The notes: generated by a model not told the origin, from the sequence alone. Numbered from the stretch's first letter, positions 46,780 to 56,299 are shown. The stretch is 64,000 nucleotides of DNA from an uncultured Clostridia bacterium (GCA_904420015.1 CAJFTS010000030.1:1-64000); one strand, 5' to 3'. Numbers and translations are program-made.

Positions 46780-48591
46780 ATGCTAAAAAGTGTCGGTGGT
46801 CTGTTCCGCGGACTTTCTCGTTTTTTTGTAAACTTGAAAATCCGGCACAAGTTTCAGCTGGTTTTCACGGTTCTTTTGATTATCATTTTCTCGATTACCT
46901 TTTTGGTCGCGCAGCTTTCGCTGGATTCCTACAATCAGGTTTTGTTCGAGCAGTCGGCGCAGGTACTCAACATGTCTGCGCTGAATGTAGAGTCGGTGGA
47001 GAAATCGGTGGATACCATTACCCACATTATGATCACCGACGACAGCATCTTTGAAGCGCTGACGGAAATCAATCAGAATACCGAGGAGCTGGAAAAGGAG
47101 GATCGTCTCCGCTGGCGGTCGTATCGGCTGATGAAGAAGTTTTGGCGTTTCTCCTACTCGGACGCCTGTATCCGCTCGATGCAGTTCCTTTTTCCCGATG
47201 GCCGGGTAGGGGAGATCGGGCAGGATGCCGAAATGAGCGAGGCGTTCCAGCAGGAGCTCACCGAGCTGGCGCTTCAGGCGGAAGGGGATCTGGCGGTATA
47301 CGATACCATTTTGGATGGGACGACGTTGGTTTTTGTCCGTCAATTTCGAAATAAGGCGCACCTCAGACGAAGCGAAGGGATTCTGGTTATCCGCTATGAT
47401 TTGCAGATGTACCTGCGAAGGAACAATGTGCAGTCGCAGCTGGATCCAAATATGAAATTCTACATGCTGACTGAGGACAGCGTCATCTATCCCGATGAGG
47501 AGGGGGACGAAGCTTTCCTAAACAATCTTTGGGATAAGCAGCTTCCCGATCACGAAGGATACACCTTTGCAACCGTCAACGGCAGCAAACAGTTTATCGC
47601 GTACCAATATTCGCAGGGCCGGCACTGGTTATACGTCATTGCCATTGAATATAACCATATTTTTCAGAATATTATTGTGCTGAGCAATACCTTGATTTTA
47701 GCCCTGGTTATTCTGCTGTTGCTGGCGCTGTTTGTCACCAATCGTTTGATTGCTTCCATTACCCAGCCGCTGGATTTGCTGGTTGCCTATATGCAGCAAA
47801 GCGAACCGGCCGGTATTCAGCCGCCCCGCAACCAAAAGCTGGCGGAACGCGGCGATGAGTTTGGGTATCTCTACCGCAACTTCTCTCTTTTGGTTTCCCG
47901 TATTGATCGCTATGTCAGCGAGGATTATAAGAAACGCCTTCTATTGAAGGACTATCAGTATCGATCGCTGCAAAGCCAGATCAATCCCCATTTTTTGTAC
48001 AATACCCTGGCTTCGATCAATTGGCTGGCCAAACGCTCCGGGCAAAAGGATATTTCCACCATGGTGGAGGCGCTGTCCCATTTGATGCGCTATTCCATCA
48101 GCAAGAGCGAGGCAACCTCCATTACCCTTCGCCAGGAGATTGATATTGTAAAAGATTACATTGATATTCAGTCCATCCGATTTGGAGAAGGGCTTCAGTT
48201 TGAACTGGATGTCGAGGAAGATCTTTATCCATGTGCCCTTCCCAGGCTAACCCTTCAGCCGATTGTGGAAAACTGTATGAACTATGCGGTTGGAGCGACG
48301 GAACACACCTGCGTTGTGCGGGTGGAGGCGCACAGCGAGGGCGATTGCATTCGTTTGTGCGTGTCGGACAACGGTCCGGGCCTGAATTCGGAAGATTTTG
48401 AAAAACTGACGTCCTGGAGAAAATCGCCGCATGGGCTTGGAATTGGATTGAAGAACATCAATGAGAGAATCAAGCTGTGTTTCGGAGAAGAGTATGGAAT
48501 GAGCTTCGAGAATAATCCGGGTGGAGGCTTGAAGGTGATTCTTACCATTCCGAAGGTGGTGAATGAGGATGTACAAATTACTGGTAGTTGA
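46780..48591 (+). CDS. YesM-type sensor histidine kinase
   Basis: A 603-residue membrane kinase. ATG 46780 follows GGGAGAG. One membrane helix at about 25-47, an extracellular sensor domain (about 48-295), a second helix (about 297-322), a HAMP linker, then the His_kinase domain with the phospho-histidine in SQINPHFLYNTLASINWL, and HATPase motifs (PIVENCMNYAV, VSDNGPGLN, GIGLKNINER). The arrangement is that of LytS/YesM kinases, which in Firmicutes sense sugars at import loci. It overlaps the response regulator gene by 29 bases. Confidence 0.95.
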   Translation: MLKSVGGLFRGLSRFFVNLKIRHKFQLVFTVLLIIIFSITFLVAQLSLDSYNQVLFEQSAQVLNMSALNVESVEKSVDTITHIMITDDSIFEALTEINQNTEELEKEDRLRWRSYRLMKKFWRFSYSDACIRSMQFLFPDGRVGEIGQDAEMSEAFQQELTELALQAEGDLAVYDTILDGTTLVFVRQFRNKAHLRRSEGILVIRYDLQMYLRRNNVQSQLDPNMKFYMLTEDSVIYPDEEGDEAFLNNLWDKQLPDHEGYTFATVNGSKQFIAYQYSQGRHWLYVIAIEYNHIFQNIIVLSNTLILALVILLLLALFVTNRLIASITQPLDLLVAYMQQSEPAGIQPPRNQKLAERGDEFGYLYRNFSLLVSRIDRYVSEDYKKRLLLKDYQYRSLQSQINPHFLYNTLASINWLAKRSGQKDISTMVEALSHLMRYSISKSEATSITLRQEIDIVKDYIDIQSIRFGEGLQFELDVEEDLYPCALPRLTLQPIVENCMNYAVGATEHTCVVRVEAHSEGDCIRLCVSDNGPGLNSEDFEKLTSWRKSPHGLGIGLKNINERIKLCFGEEYGMSFENNPGGGLKVILTIPKVVNEDVQITGS

Positions 48592-49438
48592 TGATGAAAA
48601 GATCAGCCGTGAAGGTTTAACCGAATGCATTGACTGGGAAAAGTACCAGGTACGTGTAATTGGTACGGCACAAAACGGCAAGGAAGCGTTGGCAATTATC
48701 ACCGCCCAGCATCCTGATTTGGTTATCACCGATATAAAAATGCCTCTTATGGATGGACTTACCCTGATCGATCAGGCGCGGATGCTGTCGCCGGATACGA
48801 TTTTCGTCGTTCTCTCCGGCCACGGGGAGTTCGAATATGCACAAAAGGCGATGCGCTGCGGCGTGAAACACTACCTGCTCAAGCCCTGCAACGAAGAGCA
48901 GATTGCAGAGATGCTGGTGGAAATTAAGGCCGAACGTCTCCAAAAGCAGCGCCTGGATAACTTGATTAAGACGATTAACGAAAACATGGATAAGATGCCG
49001 GATGCGGTGAGGGAATTGTTCCCTCCTGACTTTGCCACGTGGGCGGACAAAGTTCAGATCGATTATTTGGAGACCCGTCATGGAAACATCGCCCAGATCA
49101 TTATCCGCTATGTGCAGACGCATTACGCGGACCCAAATTTGTCACTCAAGCAGCTTGCGCATGAAGTTATATTTATGAACGATGGTTACCTTGGGAAGCT
49201 TTTCAAGAAGGAGGTGGGCGAAAAGTTTACACAGTATGTTCTCAAGGTGCGCATGGAAAATGCGAAGTACCTAATTGAAAACAGCGATGGCGAAAGGCTT
49301 TATGAGGTGGCCACACAGGTTGGCTTGGGTGAAAACCCTCAGTATTTTAGTCAAGTGTTCAAGAAGTATGTCGGGTATACTCCCAGTGAGTATAAACGCA
49401 GTCTGCAACAAAACCCACAAATAATTGAACAGAATTGA
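48563..49438 (+). CDS. YesN-type response regulator (receiver plus AraC HTH)
   Basis: A 291-residue regulator. The start is ATG 48563 with AAGGTGG upstream; ATG 48569 is possible. The receiver has D57 in LVITDIKMP and K108 in YLLKPC. A short linker (about 125-185) leads to an AraC double HTH (about 190-288: PNLSLKQLAHEVIFMNDGYLGKLFKKEVG, then VATQVGLGENPQYFSQVFKKYVGYTPSEY). It is shorter than many YesN proteins (about 500 residues) because the linker is reduced. It should activate the downstream importer genes. Confidence 0.95.
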   Translation: MRMYKLLVVDDEKISREGLTECIDWEKYQVRVIGTAQNGKEALAIITAQHPDLVITDIKMPLMDGLTLIDQARMLSPDTIFVVLSGHGEFEYAQKAMRCGVKHYLLKPCNEEQIAEMLVEIKAERLQKQRLDNLIKTINENMDKMPDAVRELFPPDFATWADKVQIDYLETRHGNIAQIIIRYVQTHYADPNLSLKQLAHEVIFMNDGYLGKLFKKEVGEKFTQYVLKVRMENAKYLIENSDGERLYEVATQVGLGENPQYFSQVFKKYVGYTPSEYKRSLQQNPQIIEQN

Positions 49439-49487
49439 CGGTTTTTTTTATTTCTTTTCGGCTCGACTTAGTTTATTATAGGTCTGT

Positions 49488-49502
49488 GACGAAACTTTCG
49501 TC
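49488..49502. promoter_or_regulatory. Palindrome in the leader of the importer operon
   Basis: GACGAAACTTTCGTC is a perfect 15-base palindrome around a central C, 17 bases after a -10-like TTATTATAG and 11 before AGGAGG. It is either an operator or an mRNA hairpin. Confidence 0.45.
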
Positions 49503-49531
49503 CACAAAATTCTTAGGAGGTTTGTTGAACA

Positions 49532-50878
49532 ATGAAAAAAACATCTCTTGTTCTCTGCCTGCTGCTGGTTCTCATGACGGTTTTGACCGCATGCCAGTCC
49601 GGCGAAGGCACGAGCAGCACTGGCAGCACTGCTTCTGGTACTGCTTCTACCGAGGCGTCTGAGGACACCACGAGACCGATCACCCTGGGTATTTCCTGGT
49701 GGGGCGGTTCTACCCGTCATGACTACACCAACAAGATTCTTGATCTGTACAAGGCCAAGAATACCAACGTCACCATCAACGCTGAGTATGTCAGCTGGGA
49801 CGACTATTGGAGCAGCATGAACACCAAGGCCGCTTCCAACACCCTGCCGAGCGTTATGCAGCAGGACTATGCGAAGATCGGTCAGTTCATTGACAACGGC
49901 ACCATCGTTGATATGACCGCGCAGGTTGACAACGGCAACCTGGATCTGTCCGACATTAAGGGCGAAGCCTTCTATGGCGGCAAGATCGACGGCAAGCTGT
50001 ACGGCATTTCCACCGGTGTTAACGCGTTCTGCTACCTGTACGATGCGACTGCTCTGAAGGATGCTGGCGTTACCGCTCCTTCCGAGAAGTTCACCTGGGA
50101 CGAATTCAACACCATTTCTAAGGAAATGATGTCCAAGGCGAATCTGCCGACCGTTCCGATGATCAACACCGACCCGAAATTCTTCGTTGAGATGTATGTC
50201 CGCAATCAGGGCAAGCATATGTACTCTGAAGACGGCAAGACCTTCGGTTTTGACAAGGCCCTCCTCCAGGAAGCCTTCCAGATTCAGGAAGACCTCAGCA
50301 AGTCCGGCAACGCTCTGAGCCCCGACATCGTGAATGCGGCGACTCAGGATAAGGACCTCCTTGCTGAAAAGAAGACTTGGGGCGAGCCGCTGTGGAGCAA
50401 CCAGGTCATCAACGTCATGAAGCTGGCCAACGACGAAACCCGTGACTTCCAGCTCACCATGATGCCCGGTACCGACAATGGCGGTATCTACCTGAAGCCC
50501 TCCATGCTGTGGTCCATCACCAGAGACTGCCCGGAAGCCGATCGCAATGCGGCTGCCAGACTGATCTCCTTCATCCTTAACGACATCGAAGCCAATAAGC
50601 TCGCTGGCGCGGATCGTGGTGTTACCATCATGAAGAAGGTCAACGAAGCTCTTGTTGCAGAGGCTGACGCCAACAACAAGAAGGTTTACGATTACATCGA
50701 CGTGGTCGGCAAGTATGCCACCGAGATCGATCCTCCGGAGCCTGTTGCTGGTTCTGAAATCACCAAGGAAATCAAGGATCAGTTCGACGCCATCGTGTTC
50801 GGCAAGAAGACTGCTCAGCAGGCTGCTGACGATTGCTGGACCAACAGCGAGCAGATCTTTGCAAACAACGCTGGTTAA
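49532..50878 (+). CDS. Sugar ABC transporter substrate-binding lipoprotein (family 1)
   Basis: A 448-residue lipoprotein with lipobox VLTAC (C21) and a Ser/Thr/Gly-rich linker, then an SBP_bac_1 fold: ISWWGGSTRHDYTNKILDLY, QDYAKIGQFIDNGTIVDMT, YGISTGVNAFCYLYD and DFQLTMMPGTDNGGIYLKPSMLW. It binds an oligosaccharide outside the cell; the GH105 enzyme in the same cluster suggests an unsaturated pectin or rhamnogalacturonan fragment. Codon use is that of an abundant protein. AGGAGG precedes the ATG. Confidence 0.93.
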   Translation: MKKTSLVLCLLLVLMTVLTACQSGEGTSSTGSTASGTASTEASEDTTRPITLGISWWGGSTRHDYTNKILDLYKAKNTNVTINAEYVSWDDYWSSMNTKAASNTLPSVMQQDYAKIGQFIDNGTIVDMTAQVDNGNLDLSDIKGEAFYGGKIDGKLYGISTGVNAFCYLYDATALKDAGVTAPSEKFTWDEFNTISKEMMSKANLPTVPMINTDPKFFVEMYVRNQGKHMYSEDGKTFGFDKALLQEAFQIQEDLSKSGNALSPDIVNAATQDKDLLAEKKTWGEPLWSNQVINVMKLANDETRDFQLTMMPGTDNGGIYLKPSMLWSITRDCPEADRNAAARLISFILNDIEANKLAGADRGVTIMKKVNEALVAEADANNKKVYDYIDVVGKYATEIDPPEPVAGSEITKEIKDQFDAIVFGKKTAQQAADDCWTNSEQIFANNAG

Positions 50879-50946
50879 TCTTAGATTCATTGGTATTTTT
50901 GTAGATTCCTATTCTGCAGCGAAGTAATAAACTGAGTCTTGTGACA

Positions 50947-50982
50947 GAAAGACGCAAAAAGTCAGCGCTTTTTGCGTCTTTC
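50947..50982 (+). repeat. Hairpin between binding-protein and permease genes
   Basis: GAAAGACGCAAAAAG and CTTTTTGCGTCTTTC form a perfect 15-bp stem with a 6-base loop and no following T tract. Such hairpins after binding-protein genes protect the upstream message or reduce read-through. Confidence 0.8.
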
Positions 50983-51036
50983 CTGCCGAATACTTGAAAT
51001 TAGGTGTTGATTACAGGACTGGATAAGGAGTTGTCT

Positions 51037-52002
51037 GTGGTGAGAAATGCGAACGCTGCTGTTAAGCAGCCGAAGAACCAGCTCACACGTCGCAGCGGTT
51101 GGTCATCGTTTATCAACAGCGAAAACGCGGCTGGTTATATTTTCCTTGCACCGTGGCTGATCGGATTCCTGGTATTCACCGCTTATCCGATCTTTGCATC
51201 CCTGTATTATTCCTTTACCAACCTCAATCCCTTGAAGGGCTTGGGGAAGGAAACGTTTGTCGGCTTCCAGAACTATATCAATATGTTTACGACCGACAGC
51301 GTTTACTATACCGCATTGCGTGTTACGTTCGTGTATGCACTGGTATCCGTGCCGCTGCGTCTGATTTTTGCATTGTTTATTGCAATGCTCCTCAATCGGA
51401 AGTCCAAGGCATCCGGTGTCTATCGTACCATTTATTATCTGCCCTCCATCGTCGGCGGCAGCGTTGCTGTTGCAGTTATGTGGAGATCTCTGTGGATTCA
51501 GGAAGGCACCATCAATGCCGTCCTGCAGGCAATTGGTATTCAATGTGAATGGGGCTGGCTGACGCAACCATCCACAGCACTAATGTGCCTGATCATACTG
51601 GCGGTCTGGCAGTTCGGCTCTTCCATGCTGATCTTCCTTGCCGGACTGAAAAACATTCCTGCTGAGTATTATGAAGCGGCAACGGTGGACGGCGCGGGAC
51701 CCTTCCGCAAGTTCTTTAACATTACCATCCCGATGCTGACCCCGGTTATTTTCTTCAACCTTATCAATCAGTTAATTCTTGGCTTCACGGCCTTTACGCA
51801 AGCCTATATTACGACCCGCGGCGGCCCGATGAACGAAACGATGTTCTACGCGTTGCATCTCTACCGTCAGGGCTTTGAGTACAACAAGATGGGCTATGCG
51901 TCCGCTATGGCTTGGATTTTGCTGATTATCGTTGCCATTATGACGGCGATTATCTTTAAGTCCTCCAATTCTTGGGTTTACTATGAGTCGAAGGGGGAAT
52001 AA
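51037..52002 (+). CDS. Sugar ABC transporter permease (UgpA/LplB-like)
   Basis: A 321-residue permease with six membrane helices after a polar N-terminus. The start is GTG 51037 or the next GTG 51040, both after AAGGAG; the frame also runs back to 51004. YIFLAPWLIGFLVFTAYPIFASLYYSFT is the first helix. The EAA loop is YYEAATVDGAGPFRKFFNITIPMLTP. It pairs with the next permease; no dedicated ATPase is in the locus, so a shared MsmX-type ATPase is likely. Confidence 0.93.
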   Translation: MVRNANAAVKQPKNQLTRRSGWSSFINSENAAGYIFLAPWLIGFLVFTAYPIFASLYYSFTNLNPLKGLGKETFVGFQNYINMFTTDSVYYTALRVTFVYALVSVPLRLIFALFIAMLLNRKSKASGVYRTIYYLPSIVGGSVAVAVMWRSLWIQEGTINAVLQAIGIQCEWGWLTQPSTALMCLIILAVWQFGSSMLIFLAGLKNIPAEYYEAATVDGAGPFRKFFNITIPMLTPVIFFNLINQLILGFTAFTQAYITTRGGPMNETMFYALHLYRQGFEYNKMGYASAMAWILLIIVAIMTAIIFKSSNSWVYYESKGE

Positions 52003-52005
52003 GAT

Positions 52006-52860
52006 ATGAAAACAAGAAGACAAGTTGGAACCGTAATCTATCATATTTTCATGATCCTCTTCGCAATGCTGATGCTCTATCCGATCATCTGGATGGTCAT
52101 GAGTTCACTCAAACCCAGTATTGATGTTATGTCTAAGTCCTATGAGCTGATTCCGAGTACTTGGGATTTCACCAACTACTATAAGGGTTGGGTTAACGGT
52201 ATCAGTAACATCCCGTTTAGCACCTTTACTTGGAACTCTCTGTACATTTCTGTTTTGGCAACGCTTGGTACCATTATTTCTGCGAGCCTTGCCGCTTATG
52301 CGTTTGCGCGTTGTAAGTTTAAACTGCGCGGTTTCTGGTTTGCCTGTATGCTCATCTCTATGATGATGCCGATTCAGGTTGTTATGATCCCGCAGTACGT
52401 GATGTTCCAGCAGTTTGGTTGGGCTCAGAGCTCTCTGCCTCTGATCGTTCCGGCCTTCTTCGCCGCTTCCTACGGTCCGTTCTCCATCTTCCTGATGATG
52501 CAGTTTATGCAGGGAATTCCGAGAGATCTGGATGAAGCGGCCACTATCGACGGCTGCGGCAAGTATTCGATTTTCTTCCGCATTATTATGCCGTTGGTCA
52601 AGCCCGCTATTGCGTCGGCTGCGATCTTCGCTTTCTACTGGAAGTGGGACGACTTCATCGGCCCGTTGCTTTACCTCAACAAGCCGCAGAACTACACCAT
52701 TTCCATGGCCTTGCGCATGATGTCCGATAAGGACGCCATTACCGACTGGGGCGTTATGTTTGCAATGAGCACCGTGTCCCTGATTCCGACGCTGATTATT
52801 TTCTTCTGCTTCCAGAGATATCTGGTGGAAGGTATCAGCACCACCGGTCTGAAGGGCTAA
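52006..52860 (+). CDS. Sugar ABC transporter permease (UgpE-like)
   Basis: A 284-residue permease with six helices, LAAYAFARCKFKLRG and the EAA loop DLDEAATIDGCGKYSIFFRIIMPLVKPA. It starts 4 bases after the first permease gene with an AGGGGG site. Confidence 0.94.
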   Translation: MKTRRQVGTVIYHIFMILFAMLMLYPIIWMVMSSLKPSIDVMSKSYELIPSTWDFTNYYKGWVNGISNIPFSTFTWNSLYISVLATLGTIISASLAAYAFARCKFKLRGFWFACMLISMMMPIQVVMIPQYVMFQQFGWAQSSLPLIVPAFFAASYGPFSIFLMMQFMQGIPRDLDEAATIDGCGKYSIFFRIIMPLVKPAIASAAIFAFYWKWDDFIGPLLYLNKPQNYTISMALRMMSDKDAITDWGVMFAMSTVSLIPTLIIFFCFQRYLVEGISTTGLKG

Positions 52861-52897
52861 ATCATTTTACCTTACTTTCAAAATAAGGGGTTTCAAA

Positions 52898-53938
52898 ATG
52901 AGCATTGATCAGGAAAAGCTTCAACTTGCCAAAAAGGTGCTTGATGTTCTTCTCAAGACCGAGCGCAAGGACGGCTTTTATGACCACATGAACATGGACA
53001 ACTGGGAATGGCCGGTTGGCGTTGCACTCTACTGCATGTTCAAGATTTATAAAAAGACCGGCGATATGGATTTTTATAATGCCTTGACTGAGTGGTATGA
53101 AAAGCAGCTCCAAAAAGAGCCGCCTCATCGCAATGTCAATACGGTTGCCCCGATGCTGACCATGGTTTGCCTCTATGAGGAGAATAAGAATCCGGTTTAT
53201 CTTGAGCATATCGAGAGCTGGATCAATTGGGTCATGAACGAAATGCCCCGTACCGAGTACGGCGGCATGCAGCACATGACCGTGTGGAACCGGCACAACC
53301 AGCAGTTGTGGGATGATACTCTCTTCATGACGGTACTCTTCCTTGCAAAAGCTGGAAAAGTTTTGGGCCGCCCGGAACTGGTGGATGAAGCCAAATATCA
53401 GTTCCTGTTCCACATTAAGTACTTGCAGGACAAGCGTTCCGGTCTCTTCTATCACGGCTGGACCTTTGACTGCCGGCATAATTTTGCCAATGCTTTTTGG
53501 GCCCGTGGCAACAGCTGGTTTACTTCCGGTGCGGTAGAATTCATCGACATTGTCGGGGAGCATGATGCAGCCATTCGGTTTGTAGAGGTTGCATGGAAGG
53601 ATCAGGTGAAGGCTTTGATTAAGTATCAGAGCATCAATGGTCTTTACAATACCCTCGTTGATGTGGAGGAGAGCTACTGGGAGACGTCGGCGACTGCCGG
53701 GATCGCCTACGGTTTGCTTAAGGGCATCCGTATGGGCTTACTGGACAAGGAGAATGAATTCTACGCCAAGAATGCCGCGGATGCGGTTCTTGCGAAGATT
53801 CAGGACGACGGTATTGTGGCCGGTGTTTCCTATGGCACAGGGATGGGTAAGGATTTTGATTTCTATAAGAACATCAAGATTTGTCCCACCGCTTATGGCC
53901 AGGGTCTGGCGTTACTTATGCTTACGGAACTCATCTAA
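52898..53938 (+). CDS. Glycoside hydrolase family 105, unsaturated glucuronyl/galacturonyl hydrolase
   Basis: A 346-residue (alpha/alpha)6-barrel enzyme without a signal peptide, so it acts in the cytosol. The family motifs are NRHNQQLWDDTLFM with the proposed catalytic aspartate D140, FYHGWTFDCRHNFANAFWARGNSWF, and SYWETSATAGIAYG. GH105 (YteR/YesR-type) enzymes remove the 4,5-unsaturated uronic acid from rhamnogalacturonan or other lyase products after import. It is the last gene of the importer operon. Confidence 0.93.
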   Translation: MSIDQEKLQLAKKVLDVLLKTERKDGFYDHMNMDNWEWPVGVALYCMFKIYKKTGDMDFYNALTEWYEKQLQKEPPHRNVNTVAPMLTMVCLYEENKNPVYLEHIESWINWVMNEMPRTEYGGMQHMTVWNRHNQQLWDDTLFMTVLFLAKAGKVLGRPELVDEAKYQFLFHIKYLQDKRSGLFYHGWTFDCRHNFANAFWARGNSWFTSGAVEFIDIVGEHDAAIRFVEVAWKDQVKALIKYQSINGLYNTLVDVEESYWETSATAGIAYGLLKGIRMGLLDKENEFYAKNAADAVLAKIQDDGIVAGVSYGTGMGKDFDFYKNIKICPTAYGQGLALLMLTELI

Positions 53939-53958
53939 GCTTTCTTTATCCAATCTAA

Positions 53959-53991
53959 GGGATCGCCTGTTTATCAGGCGATCCCTTTTTT
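53959..53991 (+). terminator. Terminator of the importer/GH105 operon
   Basis: GGGATCGCCTG and CAGGCGATCCC form a perfect stem with loop TTTAT, followed by six T residues. Confidence 0.92.
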
Positions 53992-54003
53992 GCTAGGATG
54001 AGA

Positions 54004-54042
54004 GAATTAAATGCAGAAAAATAGGAATTAGATGCAAAAAAA
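54004..54042 (+). repeat. Direct repeat upstream of the sugar kinase
   Basis: GAATTAAATGCAGAAAAA and GAATTAGATGCAAAAAAA match at 16 of 18 and start 21 bases apart (two helical turns), just upstream of a TATAAT at about 54100. This is the layout of a tandem activator site. Confidence 0.55.
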
Positions 54043-54164
54043 CACTGATTTTTTGTAGAAATATCTAAATTTCTCTCTTCCCATTTGGTTATTTAAAGGT
54101 ATAATGGTAATTGTAAAGCTATGGATGCTTCCAGGACATATAAAAGAATAGGAGTGTTTATTCA

Positions 54165-55187
54165 ATGGCTAAAGTTGTTACCTTTGGTGAGCTGATGCTT
54201 CGTCTGGCACCTCCCGGCTATCTGCGTTTCACGCAGGCGGATACCTTTACCGCCACCTATGGCGGCGGTGAGGCTAACGTGGCGGTCTCCCTTGCAAATT
54301 ACGGCATGGACGCTGCTTTTGTAACCAAGCTGCCGGAAAATGACATCGGCCAGGCGGCGGTGAATTCCCTGCGCCGCTACGGTGTGGACGTGAGCAAGAT
54401 TGTGCGCGGCGGTCCCCGCGTCGGTATCTACTATCTGGAAAAGGGTGCTTCGCAGCGTCCTTCCAAGGTCATTTATGACCGTGCCGGTGCTTCCATTGCG
54501 CTGGCGCAGCCGGGCGATTTCGACTGGGATTCGATCTTTGAAGGTGTGTCCTGGTTCCATTTCACCGGTATTACTCCCGCCCTGGGCGATAATGTTGCGG
54601 CCTGCTGTCTGGAAGCCTGCAAGGCGGCAAAGGCGAAGAACATTACGGTCAGCTGCGATCTGAACTTCCGGAAGAATCTTTGGACCTCTGAAAAGGCGGG
54701 CCAGGTGATGGGCCAGCTGATGGAATATGTGGATGTCTGCATCGCTAACGAAGAGGATGCGGAGAAGGTCTTTGGCATCCGTGCAGAGGCTACCGATGTT
54801 ACCACCGGTAAGCTCAACCATGACGGCTACCGTGAGGTTGCCAGCAAGCTCAAGGAGCGTTTCGGCTTCTCGAAGGTTGCGATTACCCTGCGCACCAGCA
54901 TTTCCGCCAACGACAACAAGTGGGCGGCCATGCTCTATGACGGCGAGGAGTATTACTTCTCCAAGAGCTACGACGTGCATATTGTTGACCGTGTCGGCGG
55001 CGGCGACAGCTTCGGCGGCGGCCTGATCTATGCCCTGCTTGCAGGTAAGTCCTCCAAGGATGCGCTGGAATTCGCGGTTGCGGCTTCCTGCCTCAAGCAT
55101 TCCATTGAAGGCGACTATAATTCCGTTTCCGTCAAGGAAGTGGAGACGCTGGCAGGCGGCGACGGTACCGGCCGCGTGCAGAGATAA
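54165..55187 (+). CDS. kdgK: PfkB-family sugar kinase, probable 2-keto-3-deoxygluconate kinase
   Basis: A 340-residue ribokinase-fold enzyme: KVVTFGELMLRLAPPGYLRF, YGGGEANVAVSLANYG, LNFRKNLW, NEEDAEKVFGI and the catalytic-base motif DRVGGGDSFGGGLIYALL. The N-terminus and length fit the KdgK-like group that phosphorylates KDG, a product of uronic-acid catabolism, which agrees with the adjacent GH105 locus. KdgA aldolase is not in the window. GGAGTG precedes the ATG. Confidence 0.88.
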   Translation: MAKVVTFGELMLRLAPPGYLRFTQADTFTATYGGGEANVAVSLANYGMDAAFVTKLPENDIGQAAVNSLRRYGVDVSKIVRGGPRVGIYYLEKGASQRPSKVIYDRAGASIALAQPGDFDWDSIFEGVSWFHFTGITPALGDNVAACCLEACKAAKAKNITVSCDLNFRKNLWTSEKAGQVMGQLMEYVDVCIANEEDAEKVFGIRAEATDVTTGKLNHDGYREVASKLKERFGFSKVAITLRTSISANDNKWAAMLYDGEEYYFSKSYDVHIVDRVGGGDSFGGGLIYALLAGKSSKDALEFAVAASCLKHSIEGDYNSVSVKEVETLAGGDGTGRVQR

Positions 55188-55203
55188 CTTATTTCCCTAG
55201 AAT

Positions 55204-55244
55204 AAAAAGAGGCCATGCGACTGAATCGCATGGCCTCTTTTTTT
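55204..55244. terminator. Terminator of kdgK
   Basis: AAAAAGAGGCCATGCGA pairs perfectly with TCGCATGGCCTCTTTTT, loop CTGAA, followed by TT. Confidence 0.92.
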
Positions 55245-55342
55245 AATGCTTGGTTTCTAATAGTATGAGAAGGCGGGCGATGGTCGCTTCCTAAAATGCC
55301 AGCTTGGGGAAAAGCACAAAATATGCTTGTTCCCCCTAATTC

Positions 55343-56299
55343 CTACATAGTAGGGCCATTGGGATCGGACGGGGAAGCTTGGGGTTGAGGAGCCGACTGA
55401 GGAAGAAATCCAAGTTCTTCAAAAGAGCACAGCCCGCTTTGAATGGCGTTGTGACGGCACTGGGCGTAAAGCTCCGCCTGGGTAGCTTGCAGATAAGGGA
55501 TAAGGAAAACGATACTGACCGCCCCGAAGCCGCAGGTTAAGAAGGCGGCCCCCAGCACCGCCAGGTACCAAGGGAAAAAGGACCAGTAGAGGCCGAAGAT
55601 ATGCCCTTTTTGTCCATAGGTCATCTGCTTGCTCAGCTCCATGGCTCGGCGGTAGCCGATTTCCGGGTTATCCGCCAGAATCCAGGGGATAAAGGTGTAA
55701 CGAAGCGAGGCGATAATCGGCAAGGCCAACAGGCCGAGCGTAACCAACAACAGCAAGGGGGTTAGCATCAACAGCGAAGAATCGGAATTGCTTGAAACCG
55801 CGAAGAAAACAAAAAAGAGGATATAAGATCCAATATAGGGTAAGGACCACAGAAGCTGAAAAAGAAACGGATAAGCCGTCGCGCCCACCACCTTCAGGTA
55901 GTGCTTGCTTTGAAATGCGCAGAAAAGGGTCTTATAGTTCGGCCGGGACGGCATCTCCCGATTGCGGGAATACCAGTTGTTCCCGCCTACGGTCATCGGG
56001 CTATAGAGGAAAAACTGGGGAAGGATGCTCAAAACCATCGTGATGGCAATGGACGGCAAAAAGGTGGTCATCACTTGGAAAAACGCGTAACCGCCGTAGG
56101 CAGTATTATAGGAATAAGAATTATTCAAAAGGGTAGAAAAGAAGGCCGGAATCATGGCAAAAGAAGAAAAGAGACTGATGATCCAGGTAACGCCATAGGT
56201 GATCCCAACCAGGATTAGGGAGGCCAGCAGTGCGCTCCAGTATTTATTGGTTAGGCTGTACTTTGCACGGGTTTTTAATTCAGAACAGGTCCAAGACAT
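55343..56299 (-). CDS. DUF975 family membrane protein
   Basis: A 318-residue integral membrane protein with about six hydrophobic segments. ELKTRAKYSLTNKYWSALLASLIL at the N-terminus and IGYRRAMELSKQMTYGQKGHIFGLYWSFFPW are DUF975 features. The C-terminal tail is cytoplasmic and Pro/Gln-rich. No function is established. GGAGGTAG precedes the ATG. It lies downstream of the flotillin gene on the same strand with a 75-base gap. Confidence 0.9.
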   Translation of the reverse strand: MSWTCSELKTRAKYSLTNKYWSALLASLILVGITYGVTWIISLFSSFAMIPAFFSTLLNNSYSYNTAYGGYAFFQVMTTFLPSIAITMVLSILPQFFLYSPMTVGGNNWYSRNREMPSRPNYKTLFCAFQSKHYLKVVGATAYPFLFQLLWSLPYIGSYILFFVFFAVSSNSDSSLLMLTPLLLLVTLGLLALPIIASLRYTFIPWILADNPEIGYRRAMELSKQMTYGQKGHIFGLYWSFFPWYLAVLGAAFLTCGFGAVSIVFLIPYLQATQAELYAQCRHNAIQSGLCSFEELGFLPQSAPQPQASPSDPNGPTM

